The notes under the pieces: generated by a model
Told to the model about the DNA's origin: nothing
Database searches by the model: none
Seen by the model: only the letters and a program-made list of their open reading frames with translations
Shown: piece after piece, positions 16,319 to 22,876 of the stretch
How positions within the stretch are numbered: position 1 is the stretch's first letter
Layout: every line of letters starts with the position of its first letter
IMG/VR virus record: IMGVR_UViG_3300020174_000069
Location: 1-24,927 of that record
From: a virus
Length of the DNA: 24,927 nucleotides
Strand: one strand, 5' to 3'
Translations under genes and position numbers: made by a program

Positions 16319-17862
16319 TACCTCTTATCTCCTACACCGAAAGTAATCACGAACCCTTGAATAGCGTGTGCAGCCTGATCTTCAGTCGTCACAAATCTAA
16401 GGGATACAGATCGACCTGAACCTGAAACGTACTTTCGGATAACTGGTGAGGGCGTTCCGTCATATTCAGCCGTACTGTCGAACAAACTTTCGTTGAAAGT
16501 CGCGGCTGTACCCGGATCAACAATATTAAAGTTGGCGGGGTTGAACGTGTTTGTGTCTTCGTAGTCGTAGAGCAGGGAGAACGTAATGTCTGTGGCTGCT
16601 ACCGTATCCAGAAAAACCGCGACTACGTGAAGGTTCTTCCGCAACTCTGTATCCCCAAAATCGATAAATGGGGTCTGAAACACCGACACGATATTTGTGC
16701 CATCTTGGGTGTTTCCTAAATCATGATCGTATACTTTTCCGTTTTCATCGCCGTGTACAATCGTCTCGACTTTACCGATGTACCCGCTATCTGCCGCTGT
16801 AACAGGAACTCCCAACAGCGTTGAGAACTCCATACTAATACCGCCTTGCGGCTGCTCTCTCAGACCACCGATAATTCCTGATTCAGAATCTTCATCAAAA
16901 AAGTAACGAAACTGGGACTTGCCTCTGATCACTACTGAAGTGAAGTTTTCTAGATCAAAGTTTTCGATGTTGCCTTTGACTAGGTTCTGAATACGCTTAG
17001 AGATTGTCTCAAGCTGGACGTCACCAATCTTGTCTGTACCTGCAATGGGGCGAATACCGTCTGGTCCAAGAAAGAGAAGATCGCCTGCAATCTCGATAAC
17101 ACTATCGCCAGCTACACAACCAATGTCTTCGGTTACAGGCTGAACAACAAAGTTACTGGTCGTAGACCCAGTCAGTTTCTTGATATTTGTCCGACCGAAA
17201 ATGTAGAGAGCGTCACGAAATGGCTTAATGGCATTGATTTCAAAGCCTACGTTAATAGCCCCACCACCGCTGGCTGTCGTAAAATCTGTATCATCGTTAG
17301 ATGCAGAGTAATAAAGCAGCGACTCCTCGCCACTATTGCCTGCTAAGAACAGTCTATTTTTAAATGCGGCGGCAAACTTGGGCTTGGCTGGAGCAGGGGA
17401 TGTACTGATCTCTGCGTAACTAGCCGTGCCGCCACTATTAATATGATACTTAAATGCGAAGTCTTCGCCGTCGCACCCTACAAGGGTAGGCCCAGTCCAG
17501 CGGTATTTGGTAAAGCGAACCTTCTTAACAGCCGATGTAATTGGTCTAGCGACTGTATTGATCGTGTCCCACGATGAACCGTTCCATTTATATAGAAAGT
17601 TGCCGCCGCTAGAAGGCCGTCTAGCACCAACAATTCCTATCCCGTCCATTACAACTAGGCCAAGAACATTGCCTGTGCCTGTAAGCGTACCGTAATTGTG
17701 GGTAAAACCATTGATACGCTGATAACCACCAACAAGCGCTGGCTCGTAATTGATTAGGCGAACTGCACTTCCTGGTGCTTGCTCTGCTTGTGCGAGCACA
17801 TCACGGTTAGTGTCTAGACCGCCTCTGCAAGATACTTTGAATGTCTGAAGCTGATCTGGCAT
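16318..17862 (-). CDS. Tail nozzle / DNA-stabilisation-type protein, 514 aa
   Basis: The start ATG overlaps the adaptor stop (TAATG). The protein is beta-rich throughout. It opens with FKVSCRGGLDTNRDVLAQAE, then PGSAVRLINYEP and GGYQRINGF, a pattern I recall from marine podovirus tail proteins in this gene position. Later blocks (KPKFAAAFKNRLFLAGNSGE, FRDALYIFGRTNIKKL, GDLLFLGPDGIRPI) look like repeated blades of a propeller-like fold. Length and position after the adaptor and before the fibre fit the role of T7 gp12 or P22 gp10: closing the portal channel and carrying the fibres. Homology at sequence level was not tested. Confidence 0.72.
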   Translation of the reverse strand: MPDQLQTFKVSCRGGLDTNRDVLAQAEQAPGSAVRLINYEPALVGGYQRINGFTHNYGTLTGTGNVLGLVVMDGIGIVGARRPSSGGNFLYKWNGSSWDTINTVARPITSAVKKVRFTKYRWTGPTLVGCDGEDFAFKYHINSGGTASYAEISTSPAPAKPKFAAAFKNRLFLAGNSGEESLLYYSASNDDTDFTTASGGGAINVGFEINAIKPFRDALYIFGRTNIKKLTGSTTSNFVVQPVTEDIGCVAGDSVIEIAGDLLFLGPDGIRPIAGTDKIGDVQLETISKRIQNLVKGNIENFDLENFTSVVIRGKSQFRYFFDEDSESGIIGGLREQPQGGISMEFSTLLGVPVTAADSGYIGKVETIVHGDENGKVYDHDLGNTQDGTNIVSVFQTPFIDFGDTELRKNLHVVAVFLDTVAATDITFSLLYDYEDTNTFNPANFNIVDPGTAATFNESLFDSTAEYDGTPSPVIRKYVSGSGRSVSLRFVTTEDQAAHAIQGFVITFGVGDKR

Positions 17863-18572
17863 TACACATTGACGATGTAGCTAGTGTTCTTGTTCACAAC
17901 AGTCGAAGTGACCTGTGATACGGGCTGCTGAAGAAGTCGGCGCATCATATTGATGCCATCTTCAAACTTCTTCTCGTGCATGGCTGCGGCTTGTTCGTTG
18001 GAACGGAAGCGCATCAAGAACACCATCGCACCCTCGATGATGATATGCTTGAACCTGTCGGGAATAACGGGTGTGTCAGTTGCATTGCTGAGATCAGCGG
18101 GGAATGACCAGTATTTATATTCGACGGTGTACGCCTTATCGGGCGTGGGCGTCAGACCGAACTTATTCTGCTGCGTCTTATAAACGTGAGTCGGTTCTGC
18201 ATACTCGCCAGACTGCCTCTGATCATCAGCAGCGCGGTAATATCTTTGATACTGATCGTGATCCATCTGACCCAACGCACCACCACTGGTATTAAGTGAC
18301 GTGCTGGGCTGCGTATAAAAGCTTTCATAATCGATCACTGAAAGATCAGCCGGGAAGTTATACTCCCGTGTGCCTGCAACAAGAACTTGTTCATAAACAG
18401 TGACAGTAAAAGGCCACTGCTGCGCAGACTGAAGAATGTGTCTAATTGAATTATTTACAGCGTCTTTCGCAAGACCTTGAATATTGCGCGTGGTGCTGAA
18501 GTCAGATTCAGCAATAGGCACTTCGTTAATACGACGAAGCACCTCGTTAGTCATGTCAAGAAATGTAGCCAT
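17862..18572 (-). CDS. Head-tail adaptor (gp4/gp11-like), 236 aa
   Basis: A GTG at 18575 directly precedes the ATG at 18572. I chose the ATG because AGG of GTAGGT sits 6 bases upstream and the protein then starts MATFLDMTNEVLRRINE. The N-terminal half has the helix ... AVNNSIRHILQSAQQWPF pattern, followed by beta strands (GTREYNFPADLSVIDYESF). The C-terminal half has KFGLTPTPDKAYTVEYKYW and a helix (IIIEGAMVFLMRFRSNEQAA). This helix-WPF-strand layout is typical of podovirus tail-tubular-A/adaptor proteins that form a ring under the portal. The gene follows the capsid gene across a hairpin and is coupled to the nozzle gene. Confidence 0.75.
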   Translation of the reverse strand: MATFLDMTNEVLRRINEVPIAESDFSTTRNIQGLAKDAVNNSIRHILQSAQQWPFTVTVYEQVLVAGTREYNFPADLSVIDYESFYTQPSTSLNTSGGALGQMDHDQYQRYYRAADDQRQSGEYAEPTHVYKTQQNKFGLTPTPDKAYTVEYKYWSFPADLSNATDTPVIPDRFKHIIIEGAMVFLMRFRSNEQAAAMHEKKFEDGINMMRRLLQQPVSQVTSTVVNKNTSYIVNV

Positions 18573-18589
18573 CACGCACCTACAGAAAT

Positions 18590-18617
18590 GGGAGAGGCAG
18601 CGTGAACTGCCCCTCCC
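18590..18617 (-). terminator. Hairpin between capsid and adaptor genes (partial terminator or RNA processing site)
   Basis: On the minus strand GGGAGGGGCAG pairs with CTGCCTCTCCC: 11 pairs with one G-U wobble, around a 6-base loop TTCACG. It starts 9 bases after the capsid stop and is followed by ATTTCTG, too weak a T tract for full intrinsic termination. It could attenuate read-through or protect the capsid mRNA 3' end. Confidence 0.65.
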
Positions 18618-18626
18618 GTAGAACGA

Positions 18627-19703
18627 TTACTCGCCCAAGTTGTAGTTAAGCGTAACCAGAGCTTCTGGACGCAGAATCTTCGCACCATACATGTGTAGGC
18701 CGCGAACGATGTCTGAGAACGAGTCTGGGTCACGGTATGTTTCGGTCTTGTTGATCTTCTGGGCAGTTGCCACAGAAGCGTCATGACCAGCAACAACCAC
18801 ACCAAAGTTCGTCTCCGAACCAGTTGCCAGAACCGTACCCGGACCTGTACCAACTGTTGGCAGGTTATTTGAAACGTACATGCGGAAGCCGCGGAGCGTA
18901 CCGGCCATACGACCATTACGCATTGCGTCACCAGCATCTTGACCACCAGCGAAATCGTTGTTGATCAGCTTAGAACCGGAGTCCATCAGCTTCTCGACAA
19001 AGATTGGGTCAACCACCATCCAGCGACCTTCAGCAGGGACATCGCCCTGATCCATGACGCGCTTCATGCGGTTGAGTGCTTCGAGGGGATCTGTCTTACC
19101 AGAAGTACCACCGCCAGTTACGAGCGGAACAGCAGTTACTTCACCAGCAACGCCAAGGTCTGAACCACCGAAGTCGGTGATGTCCAGCTTGTTAGCTGCA
19201 AGAAGTTCGTCTGAACCCGCGTTAGAGTCGGCTTTAGTGCCTTTAACAGTGGTGTTACGAGTACCCACGGCAGAGTAACCACAGAGGTACTGGAGTACGT
19301 CTGCGTCGTAGCTGTCGCGGATTTTGTAAGCCGCACGATCAGTTGCCAGTTCCATGAAGTTTACATGGGTGATGGCATCTTCCAGATCATCAAGCTTGAA
19401 CGAGAAGTAGTTCGCCATGTCGATGATCATCGTGAAATCGGCATCAGTCAGAGCTTGCTGAGAGATGTCCGTACCACGAGTGTACGCGTTTACAGTGATG
19501 TCCGGCTCTTTGATGATCCGAACTGAGTCGCCGATGTTGGCGATTTCACCGAAGTAATCATTGTTAGTGATGTCTTCGACAATTGAGGTCTTACGGAACG
19601 CTACCTGCGCTTTCTTGCTGAAAATGATCGGCGAGAAATTGCCGTTGGTAAACTGTCCAGAAAGACCGGAGGTGGTTGCGGAAATTTTTGTACCTGCAGC
19701 CAT
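18627..19703 (-). CDS. Major capsid protein (P22-coat-like, HK97 fold), 358 aa
   Basis: The frame is open for 22 further codons from a TTG at 19769, but the ATG at 19703 is preceded by GGAG with 7 bases spacing and gives MAAGTKISATTSGLSGQFTN, a typical capsid start. Features in order: an N-arm with SPIIFSKKAQVAFRKTSIVE, an ITVNAYTRGTDISQQALTDAD segment (long-loop region), a helix with ATDRAAYKIRDSYDADVL, RWMVVDPIFVEKLMDSGSKL, and a beta-rich end with YRDPDSFSDIVRGLHMYGAKILRPEALV split across the last 40 residues. The DPIF and RPEAL motifs are common in capsid proteins of this group. The length of 358 is shorter than P22 gp5 (430), consistent with lacking an insertion domain. A dedicated promoter precedes it. 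Confidence 0.85.
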   Translation of the reverse strand: MAAGTKISATTSGLSGQFTNGNFSPIIFSKKAQVAFRKTSIVEDITNNDYFGEIANIGDSVRIIKEPDITVNAYTRGTDISQQALTDADFTMIIDMANYFSFKLDDLEDAITHVNFMELATDRAAYKIRDSYDADVLQYLCGYSAVGTRNTTVKGTKADSNAGSDELLAANKLDITDFGGSDLGVAGEVTAVPLVTGGGTSGKTDPLEALNRMKRVMDQGDVPAEGRWMVVDPIFVEKLMDSGSKLINNDFAGGQDAGDAMRNGRMAGTLRGFRMYVSNNLPTVGTGPGTVLATGSETNFGVVVAGHDASVATAQKINKTETYRDPDSFSDIVRGLHMYGAKILRPEALVTLNYNLGE

Positions 19704-19710
19704 TAGATTT

Positions 19711-19714
19711 CTCC
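19711..19714 (-). promoter_or_regulatory. Capsid ribosome binding site
   Basis: GGAG (plus-strand ctcc) lies 7 bases upstream of the ATG at 19703. It fixes the capsid start at 19703, against the longer TTG-initiated frame. The same GGAG core precedes the scaffold, short-fibre and 649-residue protein starts. Confidence 0.85.
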
Positions 19715-19910
19715 AATCCAAAGAAAAGTTACACGAAAGGGCAGAGCCAGAATTGACACTGTCCTGCAAGAAATCCCCAGTGCGTTCAGAGGTCTTAGCG
19801 TTGTCAGGTTACCTTTGGCCAAGGGGCTGACTGCATAGAGTGTTCTGAATGAAGTGTGGTTTCTTAAAACGATTTCCGGAAATGCGTAGCCACAAAGAGT
19901 GGGGGCAAAC

Positions 19911-19929
19911 GGGGCAGACAAACTGCCCC
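19911..19929 (-). promoter_or_regulatory. 5'-leader hairpin of the capsid transcript
   Basis: Perfect 7-base stem GGGGCAG / CTGCCCC with loop TTTGT, read on the minus strand. It begins about 6-8 bases after the predicted transcription start. There is no T tract afterwards (GTTTGCCCCC), so it is not a classic terminator. A hairpin at the very 5' end can protect RNA from degradation. It might alternatively weakly terminate read-through from upstream genes. Confidence 0.65.
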
Positions 19930-19942
19930 ATTAATATCCATA

Positions 19943-19971
19943 GTTATATACTACGAATGGGTTTTTGTCAA
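19943..19971 (-). promoter_or_regulatory. Strong sigma70-type promoter for the capsid gene
   Basis: Minus strand: TTGACA at 19971-19966, a 17-base spacer, then TATAAC at 19948-19943. The -35 box is perfect consensus, the -10 matches at five of six positions and the spacing is optimal. An AT-rich stretch lies upstream of the -35 box. The predicted start is near 19936, giving a leader of about 230 bases. Use of this sequence implies host RNA polymerase. Confidence 0.82.
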
Positions 19972-19989
19972 TAGTTTTAAATCACTATT
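19970..19989. repeat. Inverted repeat overlapping scaffold stop and -35 box
   Basis: AATAGT (19970-19975) and ACTATT (19984-19989) are perfect inverted copies separated by 8 AT-rich bases. One arm overlaps the stop codon of the scaffold gene and the other the edge of the -35 hexamer. It could be a small operator or chance in AT-rich DNA. Confidence 0.4.
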
Positions 19990-20863
19990 AACCTGAGACG
20001 TCGTAGATGAATCTGCCTTCTTCCATTGCTTGACTGATTTCATCCGCCATCTTTTCGTATTGCTTGTCTGACATGGCAGCGACCTCTGATTCTAAGATCG
20101 TACCTTTGTCTTTGGGCATCTGTACGTTTGATCGAACCGATACATCCATAGCAGCGTCACGATCTGAATTAGAAGGCCTGCCTTTTTTCTTACCTGCTTT
20201 GGTAAGACCCATGTCAGCCTTGTAAAGATCGATGGCACGAGCAGCAGACCTTGCGTCAGCTTCGTTCTCGTACAGTGCTTGCTGCACCCACTTGGGCTGT
20301 TCTTCTGCCCAGTCATGGAATGCATCGTCATCCCTAATCTGTTCAAAATCCGGATGAATGTTGAGAAGCTGTGCTTCTGCTTTATCGCGAGTTGCAGCAT
20401 TCTGCATCTCATCAATTTGTTTCATCCGCTCTTCAAGATGTGTCTGTTGTTCCCGTGCCTTCTTAGTGGCAATGGTTTCAACAATAGCTGCAACATCAGG
20501 GTATTCTTTTGACCAAGCGTCAATCTCTGCTTCGGTCTTGGGCAGTTGAATAGACTGCTGTGCTGCTTGAGCTAGCTGTGATTTGATGTCAGCTAGTTCT
20601 TTCTCGAAGTCTTCCTTCTGCTTTTGCGAATGACGGCGAAGATCACCGTACCGCTTCTTGAAGGTTTTTTCTTCAGCAGTCAGGTTCGCATCATGTTCAG
20701 CGATTTCCTGTTCTTTAGCTTCTGCTTCTGCCTGCTCTTCGCCTGCGAGTTGCGCTTCCATCTCTGCCAGTTCGCGCTCTTCGTCTTCGACGGTCTTGGT
20801 GTTCCGGTACATCATAGGACGTACCTTTACTTTCTTTTCTTCTTTAATGGCGATCTCTGCCAT
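19988..20863 (-). CDS. Capsid scaffolding protein, 291 aa
   Basis: The ATG at 20863 has GGAG 6 bases upstream. The protein is highly charged and almost entirely helical. Residues about 25-115 are Glu/Lys/Gln/Ala-rich with coiled-coil character (VEDEERELAEMEAQLAGEEQ; KQKEDFEKELADIKSQLAQA). A middle region (IHPDFEQIRDDDAFHDWAEE) resembles a motif seen in many phage scaffolds, where a helix with HPDF..I precedes a D-x-x-F-x-x-W segment. The C-terminal ~60 residues include a basic stretch (KKKGRPSNSDRD) and a final amphipathic helix, as expected for the coat-binding end. It lies directly upstream of the capsid gene. No protease domain is visible. Confidence 0.82.
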   Translation of the reverse strand: MAEIAIKEEKKVKVRPMMYRNTKTVEDEERELAEMEAQLAGEEQAEAEAKEQEIAEHDANLTAEEKTFKKRYGDLRRHSQKQKEDFEKELADIKSQLAQAAQQSIQLPKTEAEIDAWSKEYPDVAAIVETIATKKAREQQTHLEERMKQIDEMQNAATRDKAEAQLLNIHPDFEQIRDDDAFHDWAEEQPKWVQQALYENEADARSAARAIDLYKADMGLTKAGKKKGRPSNSDRDAAMDVSVRSNVQMPKDKGTILESEVAAMSDKQYEKMADEISQAMEEGRFIYDVSG

Positions 20864-20925
20864 GTCTTACTCCGTAATTGGGGCTACCGTAGCCAGTGCA
20901 GGGGGATAGGTTGCCAATTGTGGGA

Positions 20926-22677
20926 TTATTTTCTTGAAGCCAATCCCTTTCGCTTCTTCGTACCCAGCCCACCTGCATTAAAAGGTGTGCTGGTCCGTTC
21001 AAAATTTGTTGGTGTAGACATCGATGGTGATGACGAGAATGAGTACTGATTGGTAGGCCTTGGATCACTTACTGGTCTTCGGTCATCAAATTCATAAAGA
21101 TCCCCCCTATCAGCACCCGGCGCACGGCTAAGAGACATACCAGAAAGATTAGCGTAGCTTGGTGGCGCTGTCGGCGTTGTATCGTCATCCGGATCGGGGT
21201 TGTACTGATTAGTCGGTCTTGGATCGACATTCGGCTGCGGCACAGTAGGCAAAGGTTGATCGCCACCCGGACCTGTTGGAGGTGGTTGTGTTCCGAATAT
21301 AGGTGTATTGAATCCCGGACCATCTGGGCCATCTGGAGCTTGTGCTGTTGGGGGCGTCATATCTAGGCCAGAACCCGTAACACCTGCACCACCTCCAGCA
21401 TCACCCGGATCGTCATCCTGCATAAACCGCTGCACACCGCTTCCTTCTATTTGATTTAGAAGCGTTTGAACTGCGTCTATCTTAGTAGTGTCAACATTGC
21501 CCAAGCCGGTTGTGTGGGTTTGAACACCACCCTGCAGCGCCAATCCTATGATTGCATAATCGGCTTCGGTAAACATGTTCGATGTTTTGCCTAGCGCTTG
21601 AGCTAAAGCATCTTGAAGTTCGTTGCGTGGACCATCTCCAAAAATAGATTTGATGCTGTCTTTAAGGCCCATCTCAGGAGAGCCGCCTTCAACAAACTCT
21701 TTACCTTTTTGCTGCAGACCTGCTCTTTCTACCAAAGCTTTGTGTATTGCATTACCTGAGCCGGGATCTGCGGCTGATCCACTATTTAACGAAGCCGTTC
21801 TTTCTTTGCTTTTCTTAACTCCGTCAGGGGTAAGGGCCGAGAAGAAACCCCCAATTCCTTTACTGCCGAGATCAAGGCTTTTTGCTTCTTCAGCCGTTAG
21901 CTGAATCTCGCCGTATTCTGAGTTCTTTAGATTAACTCTGCCGTCAAACTCGTAGCTAATACCCCACGTAGTTCCGCCCACAATGCGACCATTGGATATA
22001 AACCCGCCCGTCACAATAGTTGCGCTAGGTGTGTCCGGATCAGGATCATCGTCTTCTTGCTGTACTTGCGGCTGCTGCACTCCCGGCTGCTGCGGAGCAG
22101 TTGGGGCAGGATCAGGAACTGCCGGATCATCAGTAGGATCAGAACCTTCTGGGTAGAAGCCTTCAGGCACTTGAGATACAGGAGCACCATTGATGTGCAT
22201 TATAATAATCTTACGACCTGCATCATTTACATAAGTAACGATTTCCGCTTTATCGCCATCTGTACCCATCAACTCGCGGAATGATTTATATCTTTTTTCG
22301 CCTTTTACGTCGCCGCCCTCGGCCATCTCTAGTTCGGCAATCATAACAGCGGGGACATCCATATCGTCTGGCATATCAAATACGTCAGCGGGTACGTCGT
22401 CTTCCATTATCGCTTCATCGGCGTTGCTCATCTGGCCCATGTCTTCCATTCGAGACAAACCAACTTTAGCCTGCTGCCGCATCATCATTAGCTTTTCTAA
22501 GCCTATGTATCGAACAACATCTGCCGGAAATACAAACTCGCCCTCGCTAAGTCGTGCATCGATGTCATCTCGCACTTCTTCTTTCAGTGCGCCGGGTGGC
22601 ACTTCATTGCCTGAAACAGGGTCAACAGAACCGCCCTGATCTTTCAGTCCACCTTCTCTATATTCCATCATCAGCAT
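20926..22677 (-). CDS. Conserved marine-phage virion-region protein, 583 aa
   Basis: Starts at 22677 (ATG, only 3 bases after GAGG) or at 22671 (ATG, 9 bases after GAGG); the difference is two residues. The N-terminal 105 residues carry REGGLKDQGGSVDPVSGNEV, SEGEFVFPADVVRYIGLEKL and MMMRQQAK, a block I recall as highly conserved between portal and capsid genes of marine podoviruses. The middle (190-480) is variable and rich in Pro, Asp, Gly and Gln, with SLDLGSKGIGGFFSALTPDG and KTSNMFTEADYAIIGLAL. The end is proline-rich with two DPRPTNQY copies, then STPFNAGGLGTKKRKGLASR. Function is unknown. Position suggests a portal- or capsid-associated structural or assembly protein. Confidence 0.75.
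   Translation of the reverse strand: MLMMEYREGGLKDQGGSVDPVSGNEVPPGALKEEVRDDIDARLSEGEFVFPADVVRYIGLEKLMMMRQQAKVGLSRMEDMGQMSNADEAIMEDDVPADVFDMPDDMDVPAVMIAELEMAEGGDVKGEKRYKSFRELMGTDGDKAEIVTYVNDAGRKIIIMHINGAPVSQVPEGFYPEGSDPTDDPAVPDPAPTAPQQPGVQQPQVQQEDDDPDPDTPSATIVTGGFISNGRIVGGTTWGISYEFDGRVNLKNSEYGEIQLTAEEAKSLDLGSKGIGGFFSALTPDGVKKSKERTASLNSGSAADPGSGNAIHKALVERAGLQQKGKEFVEGGSPEMGLKDSIKSIFGDGPRNELQDALAQALGKTSNMFTEADYAIIGLALQGGVQTHTTGLGNVDTTKIDAVQTLLNQIEGSGVQRFMQDDDPGDAGGGAGVTGSGLDMTPPTAQAPDGPDGPGFNTPIFGTQPPPTGPGGDQPLPTVPQPNVDPRPTNQYNPDPDDDTTPTAPPSYANLSGMSLSRAPGADRGDLYEFDDRRPVSDPRPTNQYSFSSSPSMSTPTNFERTSTPFNAGGLGTKKRKGLASRK
21043..21066 (-). repeat. DPRPTNQY motif, second copy
   Basis: Residues 538-545 of the 583-residue protein. 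It repeats, residue for residue, the motif at 485-492 but with different codons (plus strand gtactgattggtaggccttg versus gtactgattagtcggtcttg). Confidence 0.85.
21202..21225 (-). repeat. DPRPTNQY motif, first copy
   Basis: Residues 485-492 of the 583-residue protein, in a Pro/Asp-rich low-complexity stretch. It is 53 residues before the second copy. Confidence 0.85.
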
Positions 22678-22876
22678 TAACCTCTTCTCGAAGCATTTTC
22701 ATACGCTTCAACGCGGTGATTGCACCTTGGGTGCGGTAAATGTCTGTAGGGTTTGTTTGCTGCTCTAATGTTCTGTGATGTTGAGCAACAAGTTCATCTA
22801 CGTAATTATTGAATGCCTGCCATTGGCGGTTGTTGTTGACCTGCGGCTTCAGGCTGTTGAGTATTTTGCGGTCCAT
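22658..22876 (-). CDS. Small helical protein overlapping portal end, 72 aa
   Basis: The frame is open from a GTG at 22900, but the ATG at 22876 has AGGA 4 bases upstream and is preferred. It gives MDRKILNSLKPQVNNNRQWQ and then a helix (AFNNYVDELVAQHHRTLEQQ), a TDIYRTQGAI step and a final helix (ALKRMKMLREEV). It overlaps the portal 3' end by 71 bases and the 583-residue gene by 20. Short proteins of this layout follow portals in other podoviruses (I recall QWxxFxxYxxxxxxxxxxxLE...D.yr.qG), but their function is unknown. It may be an assembly helper. Confidence 0.7.
   Translation of the reverse strand: MDRKILNSLKPQVNNNRQWQAFNNYVDELVAQHHRTLEQQTNPTDIYRTQGAITALKRMKMLREEVNADDGI

Larger units (their letters stand above)
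19704..19987 (-). other. Intergenic region before the capsid gene
   Basis: This is the only long non-coding stretch (284 bases). In minus-strand order it holds an inverted repeat around the scaffold stop, a sigma70-type promoter, a hairpin, a 12-base palindrome (ATTTCCGGAAAT, 19872-19883) and the capsid ribosome binding site. A 72-residue minus-strand frame crosses the leader from a TTG but lacks an SD or a recognisable product. No tRNA is visible. Confidence 0.8.

Noticed and set aside
18627-19769. Longer capsid start at TTG 19769 (380 residues)
   Set aside because: The extra 22 residues have no capsid-like character, no SD precedes the TTG, and the ATG at 19703 has GGAG at good spacing.
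19703-19921. Minus-strand 72-residue frame in the capsid leader as a leader peptide gene
   Set aside because: It has a TTG start, no SD, odd composition and lies wholly within the leader; nothing supports translation.
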